Source: Exophiala sp. HKRS030
Lineage: Eukaryota; Ascomycota; Eurotiomycetes; Chaetothyriales; Herpotrichiellaceae
Length of the DNA stretch: 64,000 nt
Reading direction: 5' to 3'
Assembly: GCA_023897205.1 (NCBI GenBank)
Contig: JAHWDD010000008.1
Span: 2,232,001 to 2,296,000, forward strand
Shown here: piece by piece, positions 1 through 11,014 of the stretch
Layout: every line of letters starts with the position of its first letter
How positions within the stretch are numbered: the first letter of the stretch is position 1
Notes under the pieces: generated by a model
Database searches by the model: none
The model's input: the letters and a program-made list of their open reading frames with translations, nothing else
What the model was told of the DNA's origin: nothing
Translations under genes and position numbers: made by a program

Positions 1-1207
1 TTCTGGTTCCAAATCTCACCGTCGGTCAATATCATGACTTCCAGAGGAAGACTTGTGAATCGCCGGCTTACCGTCTGCCTGACTGGTTCAAGCATCTCGG
101 TTCCGCCGAAGTTTGCGGCAAACGATTCAAGGTGTTTGAGTGCATCTGCCAAACTTGATTGGTCGTAGGTTTTACTCTTGTTGAAGAGAAAAGAATGATT
201 GGAGCCAAAAGAGCAGATGTTGAATTTGACCCCGATAGGTAACGACTTCAGGAAGATTTTCATGGCAGCAACGACCAGGGCGATTTTCCCGTCCATGCTA
301 CCACTCCGATCAACGACGAAAACGATCTCAGGGGATATGTTTGGAAGATTGAACTTTGGTACAAGCGTGGTCATGAGAGCACGTTGATTGGGGATTGTGG
401 GATGAGTTTCGAGCAGAGCACGAGGGATGTCATTTCCTTTCGAGAGAATGACAATAACGAAATCTTTGTCAAGCTCGGTGTTTCCAAGCGTCAGAGTGGC
501 TGAAGCGCGGTTTGTGTCGAAGGCGTCGGTATCCATTACAGAAGTTCGGCCCATTGTGACGGCTATTGGATGGCTCGGAGACTGAAGGCCGCGAATTAGG
601 GCGTTTGCTTCAAGAGTGACATCCACTGTAATGGCAATTCCAGAATCGGTTGATACGTTCCTCGCAGCAAGAGCCGCAGAGGATTCTGTCGACGTCAATC
701 CATAGCGTGGAGCGATTATTGTTGGGATGGTGAATCGGGTTCCGTCGGTTTCGGCATCATGCTTGAGTTCTCCAAGATATGTGATCTCAACCAAGACCTT
801 TTCATTGGCGGGTACATTGCCAATAGATGTGGTAAAGACATCGGATGCCTCTGGTAGTTGTTGAAGCAGACCAGCGGTCTCTCCCCGAGCAACGGCCTCC
901 TGGTAGTCTACCTTGGCCTGCTGCTTCTCCTTGACTATACCCACGATCGTCTTGGAACCAATTGAACAAGTGAAACCAACGACACTGACTCCGTCATAGA
1001 GCGGGAATGTGTATTGGAGTTCCTTGAGACTCGTGGCTTCTGGATTGATAAAGGTCTGTCTAAGGGTTGTCCGTGATGTGGTTGCGAGAATTGTTGTAGA
1101 TGACGAGAGTTGTACTTGTGGGAGATACTTTCTTGCGCCAGCAGGCCCCAGGGATGTTGGACGATGCCGACATACCAACATCCACAAAAACGAGGATTGT
1201 ACGCCAT
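1..1207 (-). CDS. VIT and von Willebrand factor A domain protein (3' end outside window)
   Basis: Read leftward, the frame encodes a VIT (vault protein inter-alpha-trypsin) domain followed by a VWA domain, and stays open to base 1, so the C-terminus is missing. The VWA part carries the MIDAS metal-site motif DRSGSMDGK near base 300, preceded by the hydrophobic strand EIVFVV. Family members are large cytosolic proteins of poorly defined role, probably protein-protein interaction platforms. The likely start is the ATG at 1207 (MAYNPRFCGCW, with the CGC motif usual near the N-terminus). That frame joins the VIT frame (RKYLPQVQLSS) only if one base is restored, probably in the C run at 1146-1149. 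Without that, the first ATG in the VIT frame is at 1181. Family assignment is firm; the exact start is not. Confidence 0.85.
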
Positions 1208-2129
1208 GGCTAATTTCTTGAAATTTAATGTTTGGAGTTCGTATGAAGAGGATCTCTGATTGTCCACATCAAGAGGGAGGCGAGGGATGGACAATTTTAT
1301 ACCCGTCCACCTACCTCCAGGCAACTGCAAGGCAGATCCTGTTTACCTAATTAGGCATAGTTTGATGTTTCTTGACCAATCATGTGGGGGCGCAGCAACC
1401 TCATCCATGCACTATCCCAGCATCTGGCTGCACCAGGCTGCCTCCCTGAGGTGGTGATGGAGTGTCCACAGCAAGCGAATGAGTTTGCAGTTTGATGCTG
1501 CTCTGTTCTTGTTATCGTGAGTTTGCCGTGTCTTCATCTAACACGAACTTGTGCTGCTCAGCTTGTGATAGACTTCTTGCGATGGAATGTACTGCATGAT
1601 TTGGCCGCAATGGTAGTCCGCATATATCAAATCTTGTTGGACAAACTCACATTGTTAGATAGTCCTTATCGGAAGTGTGGCCGATAGGTCCTCAAATCCA
1701 TCCGCAATTGAGCGGCGAAGATATTGGGTTCCTGGTTGTCGTTCAAAACATGCCAGGGTGATGATGACAATTGGACGAAACATGTTAAGCTTTCGCAGGC
1801 TGACCAGAATAACAAGCAGCCACCGGCTCAGTGCTGGGGTATATTGGCACCCAGTTTGGGACTAGGTACTCCGTGGATGCTCGGTGTCTACGCTTTGTCT
1901 TCCTTTATGACTCAGATGTGTACTTCGTAGAATGCCATAAGTGTAAGAATGACTTGAGGGAGGTAGGCACTTGGGTGGCACGTGTAGGAGACTCCCGCCT
2001 CCCCGCCTTTGGGTAATCTTAGCACAGCCGCAACCCCTGAAGCCACATTGTCACAGCCACCACACGTCGAGTCCAGCTACACATGTCGCACGGTCACATC
2101 GATTTGTACCTTGTACCTTCTGCCGCGAA
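1208..2129. other. intergenic stretch, nothing recognised
   Basis: About 0.9 kb between the start of the VIT/VWA gene and the end of the acetyltransferase gene. Only short, compositionally poor open frames occur on both strands. It must hold the promoter of the VIT/VWA gene and the 3' flank of the GNAT gene. Confidence 0.5.
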
Positions 2130-2761
2130 CTATTCAAGATGCAGTTCGAGTATGATAGTGTCAATGCTATCTCAGTCAGTGAGTCATGATCAGAAACGGC
2201 GGATGACACTTGGTTGACATGCCATTTTTCCTTCTTCCATCCCACTTCCTTCAACCTGCCAACCTCTTCGAAGCCGAATTTCAGATACCAATCTCGTAGC
2301 GTCAACCCGTATCCAAGTGATGCCGTGTCAACCGCCATGACGGCCAGGACCTTTCTGATGTCAAACTCGACTTGATGGCTTTCGTAATCACTCTCTTTGG
2401 TCACGTGTTTCGTCTGGCGCAACAGTCCGATCAGCTCTGTGATGAGTCGAGTACCTATTCCTTGTCCGGTGTAGTCAGGGCGGCAGAACAGTGTCAGCTC
2501 GACAGTATGACCATACCCCAACATATAGCCTCGGTATGCAGAAGCGGACGCGTATCCTGTGACACGTCCATCTGCAGAGTCGTCTGTTGCTACGATATAA
2601 GGTAATTGACGATCGAGAGTATCTTGATACCGAGAAGCAACATAGTCCAGAGTCGGCGGCTGCACGAGGAAGGACAACACAGTGTTCAGGACATAGTGTT
2701 CGAAAATATCACGAATCTGGGGAAGATCAGCCTTGGTAGCAGCGCGAATACTGAAAGACAT
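2130..2761 (-). CDS. GNAT N-acetyltransferase, phosphinothricin acetyltransferase-like
   Basis: The N-terminus MSFSIRAATKADLPQIRDIFEHYV is typical of GNAT enzymes of the PAT/MnaT type, which transfer acetyl from acetyl-CoA to an amine substrate. The acetyl-CoA loop is visible as RPDYTGQGIGTRL (Q/RxxGxG/A). The end GLTLRDWYLKFGFEEVGRLKEVGWKKEKW matches the family's C-terminal strand. The unspliced frame continues to 2051 with unrelated residues. Another frame encodes IDTIILELHLE and a stop at 2130, which matches the usual family ending. A 41-nt intron at about 2166-2206 would join them, but its GTCATC donor is weak and a sequence error is possible. The gene diverges from the macrodomain gene. 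The substrate cannot be predicted. Confidence 0.8.
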
Positions 2762-3122
2762 TTTTGATCAACTCCGGGGATCATGCCTAAGGCCATGATG
2801 ATGAATCTCCCAGTCAGGGTTGGAAGGTAGTCTACGGCAACAATGGTTATTCCGTCCCGGATCCGGCAATGGCATTGGGAAGGCACCGAATGGCTAAGGA
2901 ATCCGGAATGGCAGGTGGGATGGGCAACCACGCGCCCGAGTACGCATGAGCATGACGCGCCCCTCGTCCCCTCGTTATGCGAACTCTTCCCACGGTCAGT
3001 AACATTCCAAGGCCTCAGCCTCAGCCATAAAAACACCCATCTTCTCCCCTTCAGCATCATGACGATTTTTACTATCCTCATCCCATTAAACTGACAATCG
3101 CACATCTCTTCGCCCCATCACA
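2762..3122. promoter_or_regulatory. divergent promoter region, GNAT / macrodomain genes
   Basis: A 361-bp space between two outward-facing start codons. It is C/T-rich close to the macrodomain start, as is common just upstream of fungal start codons. No specific binding site is claimed. Confidence 0.4.
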
Positions 3123-3904
3123 ATGGCTTCCAAGATCCGTACACTCAAGGACATCCCTTCCATCGCCGCTCTCTACCAATCTGGCGAACTCCGGGCCCCT
3201 TCGACTAAAGATATCCCTACACCAGACCAAGCTCTCAACGACAAAGTTTCCACGATTCAAGGAGACATCACCGTCCTCCAAGTCGATGCAATTGTCAATG
3301 CTGCCAATCGCGGACTTCGAGGGGGTGGCGGCGTTGACGGTGCCATTCAGAGAGCAGCAGGTCCGGAACTCCTCCGAGAATGTAGAACCCTCAACGGCTG
3401 CGAGACGGGCTCCGCAAAGATCACCAACGCCTATAACTTACCGGCGCAAAGAGTCATTCACGCCGTCGGTCCCATTTTTCAGGACCTCGCCAACTCCGAA
3501 CCACTCCTTCGAGGTTGCTACCAGAAGTCCCTTTCTCTTGCAGTCGAGAACGACCTGAAAAGCATCGCGTTCCCGGCCATCTCTACCGGTGTGTATGATT
3601 ATCCTAGCGACGATGCTGCACATGCTGCGGTAAAAGAAGTCCGAGATTTCTTGACAAAGCCAGAAGGCCAGAAATTGGAAAAGGTCATCTTCTGCAACTT
3701 TCTTCCAAAGGATGTTGCTGCTTATGCCAAGTACATCCCGTTAGTTACTTCACCTCCTTCGGCCACGCCTTGCATTGTGCTGACTTTCATATTTCCCAGG
3801 ATCTACTTTCCACCCACAGAGAAGGACCTGCCAACTGAAAGTGAGTCCGCATCACAAAACATCTGTCCCCGCAAAAGATGATATGCTAAAACTGAATAGA
3901 ATGA
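3123..3904 (+). CDS. macrodomain ADP-ribosyl hydrolase (MacroD/Appr-1''-p type)
   Basis: Three exons: 3123-3739, 3800-3840 and 3900-3904, with introns of 60 and 59 nt that have good borders (GTTAGT...CCCAG and GTGAGT...ATAG). The product is about 220 aa. After an N-terminal helix (TLKDIPSIAALYQ) comes a macrodomain with the signature QGDITVLQVDAIVNAANRGLRGGGGVDGAI, whose Asn and Gly-rich loop bind ADP-ribose, and the second loop FPAISTGVYDYP. MacroD enzymes remove mono-ADP-ribose from acidic residues and deacylate O-acetyl-ADP-ribose. The protein ends IYFPPTEKDLPTEK. Coding-looking sequence starts immediately after the last splice site but in another frame (see the decayed stretch that follows), so a longer ancestral protein or a neighbouring gene cannot be excluded. 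Confidence 0.88.
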
Positions 3905-4649
3905 AGCTAGACTTAATATAGTCGGTCCTAGCGCCATAAAGTCTACCGAGAAAGCCTTTGGGAGTGAGATTAAAGCGAACCATGTTGAGGATCTGCAGAA
4001 CATGATTGAATCACAGGATATGTACTTGGAGAAGCAGTGCGGCTGTTCACATCGCAAGGGACGAGGGTCATTCTGTGGGAACCGTTACCTGCATCAGCAA
4101 TGGCGGCCGCGCATCGATTAGTGTAAATTTGAGCCCTGATGTCCAAAGCGGAAGATTATTTAGAATTTTAGGAGGATATTCGTCGACCTTGGAATTGGAA
4201 TTACCGCCTGCTACCATGCTTCCACGAGACGACGACGAGGACGACGGGGTGACAAGATATGCCGAGGATGTGGATAAGTGTAGAGAAAGCTGCGAGTGCC
4301 AAGCCTGGTCCGAAGTTTGCATATCCTCAACTTCATCGTGTAGTATTGGCAAATATTATCGCATTTCTGGAAGATATCCTTCTATGAAGTAGTAGAAAGC
4401 AGGTGGGATAGTCCAGCATTAGATCTAAAATGGAACGTTGTCAATAGCCTTACGTCGGCACAAGACTTGGATGCCTGGAGCGAATGGCTTTCCGAAAACG
4501 TTAGAAGCACTGTACCAATGCAGACCAACATGAGAAATGATTGGATGCTCTACATGATATCGAACTCAAGGAAGTCTGGCGACCTGGACAAGGCTCCAGG
4601 CTGCGTGCCCCTTCTTCATAAACAGTCGACTCGTGGAGGGACTTCATAG
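3905..4649 (+). pseudogene. decayed coding stretch of unknown family, several frameshifts
   Basis: Segments in successive frames read like one protein: NEARLNIVGPSAIKSTEKAF... from 3900, then SAAVHIARDEGHSVG... from about 4036, SVEKAASAKPGPKFAYPQLHRVV... from about 4277, and FYEVVESRWDSPALDLKW... from 4380 to a stop at 4649. The three internal junctions all shift by +1 (an extra base, or two lost), and no intron of usable size fits. This is opposite to the single-base losses seen elsewhere in the window, so decay is more likely than the same type of error. The composition (acidic run, Trp-rich end) looks like real protein. I do not recognise the family. Confidence 0.4.
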
Positions 4650-4679
4650 CCTAAATAGTCAACATGCAGCCTCGAACCC

Positions 4680-4694
4680 AACTACGGAGTAGTT
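4680..4694. repeat. 15-bp palindromic motif AACTACGGAGTAGTT
   Basis: Inverted repeat with 6-bp arms around GGA. The identical 15-mer is at 37723-37737, and related TACGGAGTA cores are at 18241-18251 and 30309-30322. All are outside coding exons. This copy lies about 250 bp upstream of the ketopantoate-reductase-like gene. Confidence 0.6.
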
Positions 4695-4940
4695 CTCGCC
4701 TATCGGTTGAGCGGGCATCTCCAGATCACCGCTCTTCACCGATGCATTTAAAGTTGAAACTCTGTATGTCAATGGATGCTGCACGACACGCCCTTGGACA
4801 ATTTGAAAATGTGGGAGAGAAAAGGACATCATCTTTAGAAAAAAAAATAGACACCTTCGTCGCATACCTTTCTTTTCTGACGCTTGTGTCAGTATACGTT
4901 TTGAGGACCCTGACTGACCAACTACGCAGCACTAACGAAC

Positions 4941-5989
4941 ATGACGGAGAAAGCAAGAGTGCTCCTCATTGGAGCCGGAGGGATTGGTACGATGGCGGCG
5001 TACAATCTAGAACAGGGAGGGTTGGCTGCCGTTACGGCAATCCTACGCTCGAATTACAATGTCGTCAAGGAGAAGGGCTTTACCCTGGACTCGTGCGACC
5101 ATGGTCAAGTCCAGGGCTGGCGTCCTACAGAAGTGCTCAACAAGATCCCAGATGCGTCCCCAGAAGCGCCTTTTGACTACATAATTTGCACAACGAAAAA
5201 CATCCCAGATGTCCCACCTACACTGGTCGATCTGATCAAACCTGCTGTCACAGCTGGCAAATCAGTCATTGTCCTGATCCAGAATGGACTGAACATTGAG
5301 AAACCACTGCATGAGACATTCCCGAGAACATTGTCTTATCTGGAGTCTCGCTTATGGGAGCCGATGAACTCAGCCCGGGCAACATTCTGCAGAATGATGT
5401 CGATAGACTGTACATCGGCCCATTCATATCTCCCAAGATCGACCAAGAGAAGCAGGTCGCAGCGGCAGAAGAATTCGTGAGAATCTACTCTGCATCCGGC
5501 AAAGTACAATGCTCTTACCAAGCCGATGTCTTATTCATCAGATGGAGAAAACTCATGTACAACGCCGTGTGGAATCCGATCTGCGCGCTGACGGATCTCG
5601 ACACATCGCGCTTCCGCCTGGCGTCTGAACCCTCAGACCCAGCAAGTCCGCTCAACCTCCTCGTCAGGCCAGCCATGAACGAGATCCGCGCGGCCGCAAA
5701 AGCCGCTGCGAACGTCGACCTGCCAGAGTCTCTTGTCGAAGACATGGTCGAGTGCGATCCCATAGAGATCTTCTGCTCGCCGAGCATGCTTCAGGACCGG
5801 CGGAAGAAGAGATTCATCGAGTTTGAGAATATCCTGGGCGAGGCTCTCAGGGAGGGTGAGAAGGCCGGGGCGAGTATGCCGATTATCAGGACTATCTATG
5901 GTCTGTGTAAGGCTATCCAGTGGCGGACAAAGGAGACAAGCGGGTTGGTGGACGCTATGAAGCTGATGGAGGAGAGGAAGGCAGGCTGA
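4941..5989 (+). CDS. ketopantoate reductase (ApbA/PanE) family protein, with a one-base frameshift
   Basis: The N-terminal Rossmann fold is clear: RVLLIGAGGIGTMAAYNLEQGG at the start, then FDYIICTTKN and VIVLIQNGLNIE, which are typical of the NADPH-binding half. The C-terminal ApbA_C half (RWRKLMYNAVWNPICALTDLD...) lies in another frame from about 5330 to 5989. The frames meet exactly at FPR / IVLSGVSLMGADE, a conserved junction. One base is missing near the AA at 5327-5328, and the gap is far too small for an intron. With it restored the product is about 350 aa, normal for fungal members. These enzymes reduce 2-oxo acids such as 2-dehydropantoate. The fungal paralogues are mostly uncharacterised, so pantothenate synthesis should not be assumed. 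As written the gene would stop at 5480. Confidence 0.85.
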
Positions 5990-6753
5990 GTATTCCAAAA
6001 TTACCTAGGTTCGCAGCCTCGTACGCACGCGTCAAGAAAAGCCCCAGAGTGTCGGAACAACACGCTGGGGGCGCACAAGAATAGCTCTATCTAGCATGTC
6101 CGTAGTGAGTGAGCAATGCATCGATCTTGGCGTAAGGCCGAAGTCCACACACCTCGATGCCATTCGGCTGTGTTAGGGCTTGTCGGGCCTTATTACGGAT
6201 GGGATCATCCTGTGGGATTCATTCTTCGCCACACCGGCCCAGTTTTGCCCTTAAAAAGAGTGCTCAAAACTCCAGGAGGCCTCGTTTAATATCTAAGGTT
6301 CTGCATTGGGTAAATTCAGTGTCGCTGGTGCGCTTTCCATGGGTGGATATCAGGTGACTCGGTGTCACTTGGCTCGCGCTCCGACCAGCCTAACCTCAGC
6401 CTTCCTGGCTTCACTCCTACTCCTCTCTCCTACTCATCATCAATGCCACTCTCAATCGCGACTACAGATATACCTGTCGGTGATCAACGTGGCGCAACTA
6501 TACTCAAAAGGTGTCGCTTTTCACCTCGAGCCATGGACTTGATTCAGGAATGATAACAGTACGATTCTTTGAAACAATCAGTATTGGTCCTAGAGAAATC
6601 TACTTTCCATATCTATGTCCTCCACATGGTGTTCCGAGTCAACGAGAGACTTCTTTCAATGTCCAGCATATATGAGAAGCTCGTCTGCAATAACCCAAAC
6701 CTTGCTAGCTTCTCGTGTCCTTCGGTCTTAAAATGAGATACCACTGAACAAGC
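5990..6753. other. intergenic stretch, nothing recognised
   Basis: About 0.76 kb between the ends of two convergent genes. Only short overlapping open frames with no consistent coding character are present. It should contain both 3' untranslated regions. Confidence 0.45.
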
Positions 6754-7005
6754 TTATTCACTGGAATCTGATGAATCGGCTGGAGTGCGCCTGGCACATG
6801 TACGGCATTCCCCGGCTAGGTTTGTATCTCGCATATGGAGTGCCAACGGTAAATCTCTCAATTTTCCGCTAGGGGGGACGCAGGGGCTTAGGAGGGGTCG
6901 TGATCGTGCAGTTTCACACAGAACGTAGTCGGCACGAACGTTATGTTGAGGCGTGTGCCTACAACTTCGGTATGTTTTCACTCTTGTTGCGCAACCACAG
7001 TTCAT
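6754..7005 (-). CDS. small Cys-rich protein, copy A
   Basis: An 83-aa frame starting MNCGCATRVKTYRSC and ending in a Ser/Asp-rich tail. It matches the product at 49368-49610 without gaps: by my count 39 of 66 positions from KTY to RTP are identical. Six cysteines are shared (residues 5, 15, 30, 42, 67, 70), as are the blocks QHNVR, PPSG, LRD and DTNLAG. Conservation between two distant loci, with most changes at non-Cys positions, is good evidence for a real protein. The closing CxxC and His21 suggest a small metal-binding (zinc-ribbon-like) fold rather than a disulfide-rich secreted protein, as no signal peptide is visible. The family and function are unknown to me. A longer in-frame reading starting at 7164 would need a TTG start, so the ATG at 7005 is preferred. 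Confidence 0.6.
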   Translation of the reverse strand: MNCGCATRVKTYRSCRHTPQHNVRADYVLCETARSRPLLSPCVPPSGKLRDLPLALHMRDTNLAGECRTCARRTPADSSDSSE

Positions 7006-8895
7006 CTTCAAGACGTATGGATGTGGTGGATCGAGATGTTTGGTATGTTTGGTCAGTTGAATCGCAGGAAGCAAGTATGCTGCGAACGATGAGCTGAGCA
7101 GCTGTGTTGCAGTTATATAGCTGCAGAACTTCGACGGCACTGATTGCTTTGACCATCTTTGCAAGAGTCATCCTGCAGCTCGTGTCATGATTGAATGTGA
7201 GTCGGGTTTCAGTGTCAACAAGTACATCTTTCCCAGGCAAAGAGTGTGAGGAATCAGTGTGAGCCTGGTAACGCACACTTTTACTGGAGGTCATCCGCTT
7301 TGTGAGCACGAGTACTCACATAATGAGACCTGGGTGGAAGATGCTGAAAAGATGAGTCTTCGATTTCCAGGGCACCAACCAAGTTCACAGTCCTTCGAAG
7401 ACACTTTGCTAGAGGTTGTTGCAATCAGAAAAGCGCAGGCTTCCGGCCTCCAAGAGTCCCAGGAATCAAGGCTCTCGCGGCTGTCTAGCCACGGCTCAAG
7501 ACAGGAGACTTATGGCTCAGGGGCAAAGAGCACCAGTTCAAGGGCGCAATGAACTTTGATAAAGTCCAATCGTTCGTTGGAGTTGGATCTTTGGGAATGC
7601 TCTACCATCTTCCGCGGTGATATCTGAAGACTCGTATTCATCACGGTCCCAGTCATTCCAGTTTCGAGTATTGTACTTATTCCGATTCACTCTGGAGCCT
7701 CATCTTCGTCGTTAGGGCTGTGACTGTGACTTGCCGAGTACCGAAATACTCATCGACTGATGAGCGGGAGTGTATGAGACTGATATCTGGAAGCGGAGGA
7801 AGCGGAGTCATTGACCACAGGGGGAGCTTATGTCTGATAAACCTAGGGCGGGTAAGGGTGCCCAAAAGGCATTGAGTATGTCAAGTACATCAAGCCAAGG
7901 TGCAATTGCAATCTGAAAATGTATGTATATACGGTAATATGCCGTGAGTCCTAAAAATCTTGGCCAAGCAACTTTGCCCACAGTGAACTTTCGCCTTCAA
8001 CTCCTAAAGACGGCGCGAACACCCTCACGGGATCATTAAATGACAGAGCTACCGACCAAACTCGCCGTTTGCGGCGTCTTGTCACACATTGGGACTAACG
8101 TACAACCTGAAGACGCATTTCTTAAGCCCATCGCGATATCTTAGATCATCTCTCCATTACCAATAGGAGGTTTTAGGTCTATGAGTGCCGCCTGGCACAA
8201 GATTACTGCATTGGACCAGTCAGCGATTTATCTATGGAAAAGCCAAGATCAGTGGCATATCATTGGTACTCATTTGCCCGCATGGTATCAGAATAGTGAT
8301 ATCTCAAGGCCGTCCGATCCAGAGAAATCATCGCCACACCTATTTGGGCAGCTCCAACGTGAGATTACAACCTCGCAAAGGCACCTGCAAGGCTAGGTTG
8401 TATGGAGCGAGCCCGAAAAGCCGACCAAGTCCTTGAATCTAAGGTTTTTGGCGATTCCGCCACATCACCCTTGTCAATGCGGGTTTAGGCACCTTGATTG
8501 GAGCCACCGTTGAGTCCTGCATTAGCCAACCCCGTGGCCCTGGATAGTCCGAGGCCTGGCTCTGGCTAGCGCAGGCACAAAGCAGGATCAAGTTCAGGCC
8601 CATCGACAAGCCTTGGCCGCTTATGCTGATCGAATGAGGCATCCACAACGGTCTTGTGGGATTTCTGCAGGGGCCTGGGCTGGGGGTACTGTTTGTTCTT
8701 TCTTTACCGGCTCGACTCCAATGGTTCTGAGGACTTTTATCCACATTGACCTCAAGGCCTTGTCGGGCACAGCCGTTGCGACAGCGCTGAAGTCTATATC
8801 TACAGTCGTTTCTGCGTCGCCTCTGCAAATATGTCGACTTGTACGGTAAGGAATGCTCATTTTGGAGCCCCTCGTGTTCAGTATATTCCATATCC
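7006..8895. other. long non-coding or unrecognised stretch
   Basis: About 1.9 kb between the Cys-rich gene and the PLC-like gene. Several open frames of 60-150 codons overlap here in conflicting frames on both strands. None has a recognisable domain, and some have only GTG/TTG starts. A minus-strand 79-codon frame at 8621-8860 has protein-like composition but I would not call it a gene. Confidence 0.4.
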
Positions 8896-10377
8896 ATGTT
8901 TTTGTCGCTCTTTCTGGCTCATCTGAGCATATTGTTCACCACAGTTCTTTCTGACGCCACTAACCTTGCATTGATTAACTTGACCCCTTACTCGCTGAAG
9001 CAGAGCGGGAAGCCTTCTTCATACCAGTTGAAGTCTTGGGATAAGGCTTTCCCTGAAGAAATCCGCAAAGGTTAACCATGTTCCACAACCTTTCGAGGAC
9101 ATCAGACAAAGGCTGACCTAAACAGGATCCAATGGAGCAGCCTTCGTCCAGATCAAGACCGGCCTTACGGTGAAGAACTCTGACAGTGCTGCGGAGTTCT
9201 ACTATTCTCTCGATGATGGCACAAATAACAAAATTCAGCTGGCTCTGGATGTAGATGGAGGCGTCGTCGACTATACGGTCAACCTAAAAGCCAACTTTGA
9301 TCGGATCTCGACACAGAACAACCCTTCATCGGCGAACATCGGATGGCTAGACGACGAGAAAGAATGGACTCCGTTTATCATCGCTGGTGACAAGGGGTCT
9401 TACGTCGGCAACAACCCGCCGACGGACTGGATGAAGCAAAATCTACCTTTCCTCGGTTGTCAAACACTACAACAACTGTCCATTCCAGGCTCCCATAATG
9501 CTGGCATGTCCAAGATCCAGTACAACACGGCTTTTGCAGGCCCTCAAACACCCAGACGCAGACTCTGGATATATTAGGACAACTCAACGCTGGTATTCGA
9601 TACTTCGATATCCGGCCCGTCATCTCACACGGAGACTACTACACCGGACACTACTCGTACATCCACGACCTAGACTCCAACCAAGGCGCTGTCGGGCAGA
9701 AGATCTCCGATATCATCGACAACATCAACACATTCACTGACAAGAATGCTGAACTCATTATTGTCTACCTGTCGCACACATTCAACACCGACCACGACTA
9801 CGACGCATTTGACGACGACGAGTGGATTGGCGTGCTGCGTGACTTCACCGACGGCCTAAAGCATCGGTGGCAAGTCACCACGGACAAACCGCTCACAACT
9901 CTGCCACTGTCGGACTTCATCAAAGATGGCGCCGCCGTCGTCCTCGTCGTGTCCGAGCGCGACAAAGCCTTCCTCGACAAAAACGGCTTCACCGGAAAAG
10001 GCTTCTTCCCTGGATCCGCATTTCCCAAGTTCGACAGCTACTCCAACACCAACGACCTGGACACCATGCGCGACGACCAACACAACAAATTCCTAGCTCA
10101 GCTCGCGAAACCTGATAATCGCGACCAGGTTTTCTTATTGTCATGGACGATGACATTGTTGGGCCCCGATAACATCAATTTCTTGGACAAGATCACCACG
10201 CGTGCGGATTTTGTCAACAATCGCCTCGCGGCCGTCCAAGGGGACGGTGCGCGCATTTCGCCTTTCCTCTGGGATAAGAGGTTGCCGAATATCGTCTTCA
10301 TTGACAATGTCAAACCGGACAAATATTTGGCGGCGCTCTCGCTCGGGTTTAATAGGTTCACGGCGTCTTGTAAATAA
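8896..10377 (+). CDS. secreted PI-PLC-like phosphodiesterase, with a one-base frameshift
   Basis: Exon 1 (8896-9070) starts with a signal peptide (MFLSLFLAHLSILFTTVLSDA). An intron at 9071-9125 follows (GTTAAC...AACAG). Exon 2 carries a beta-rich N-terminal part, then the PLC-like TIM-barrel: QLSIPGSHNAGM (first catalytic His), LNAGIRYFDIRP and the second conserved His in YYTGHYSYIHD, later DGLKHRWQV and LPNIVFIDN. Fungal members are extracellular and related to phosphatidylinositol-specific phospholipase C, but their substrates are mostly unknown. The frame breaks between FAGPQ and NTQTQTLDILGQ: one base is missing in the A run at 9546-9548. With it restored the protein is about 475 aa. As written it would stop at 9577, before the second catalytic His. 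The start at 8896 is chosen because the signal peptide begins there. Confidence 0.83.
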
Positions 10378-11014
10378 GCTGGCGCAGTCGGTCTTGGTTT
10401 ATCGTCCGGATGGGCTTCGGGGCATTGGGAAACGGAATATAAAGTAGTAAAGTAATCATAGACTTTTGGACAGGAACTGCCGGTAGTACAGTGAGCAAGT
10501 CATAATCGAACCACATGATCAATACCATGTGATGTTCTGTTCGTTTGCAGTGACACTGACACGCCTGTTGTAAGAAGCAGCATGGAAAAACGCGTTCGCT
10601 GATGAGCAGGACGAGTGAATGACGATCTCAACTGGTTAGAGACCCAGTTCTTGTTTGACAGAAATTTGTGATGCCTTTCTCAGCGTGGGGGACTCGACAC
10701 TGCCGTTCCCATCGCCAAATCGACCGTTTGCGCAACGACAGACCATCTATTTAACTGACTGAAGAAGCCCTCTGACAGAGACGAAGTTGAGAGCGTTTTC
10801 TTTCTCTGTTGCTTCCCTATTTATGTATGTAAAATAATTCTTCTTATCTCTCTTCGTAACGTCAATCAGCTCAACAAATAAAGGAAAGGCTTCCCTTGTA
10901 CCTTGACTCGCGCGCTGAAAACACGAATCCCTCAACTCAGCCTCAAGGTGAAGATCAACGGCAACGACTTCCCGTATCGAATTCTGCATAAACCACTAAT
11001 ATCGCTGAGCAACC
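10378..11014. other. intergenic stretch, nothing recognised
   Basis: About 0.64 kb between two tandem genes. No convincing open frame. It must hold the 3' end of the PLC-like transcript and the promoter of the kinase-like gene. Confidence 0.45.

Noticed and set aside
7259..7552. 97-codon plus-strand frame
   Set aside because: No ATG start, low-complexity Ser/Gln residues, and no neighbouring splice sites that would make it an exon.
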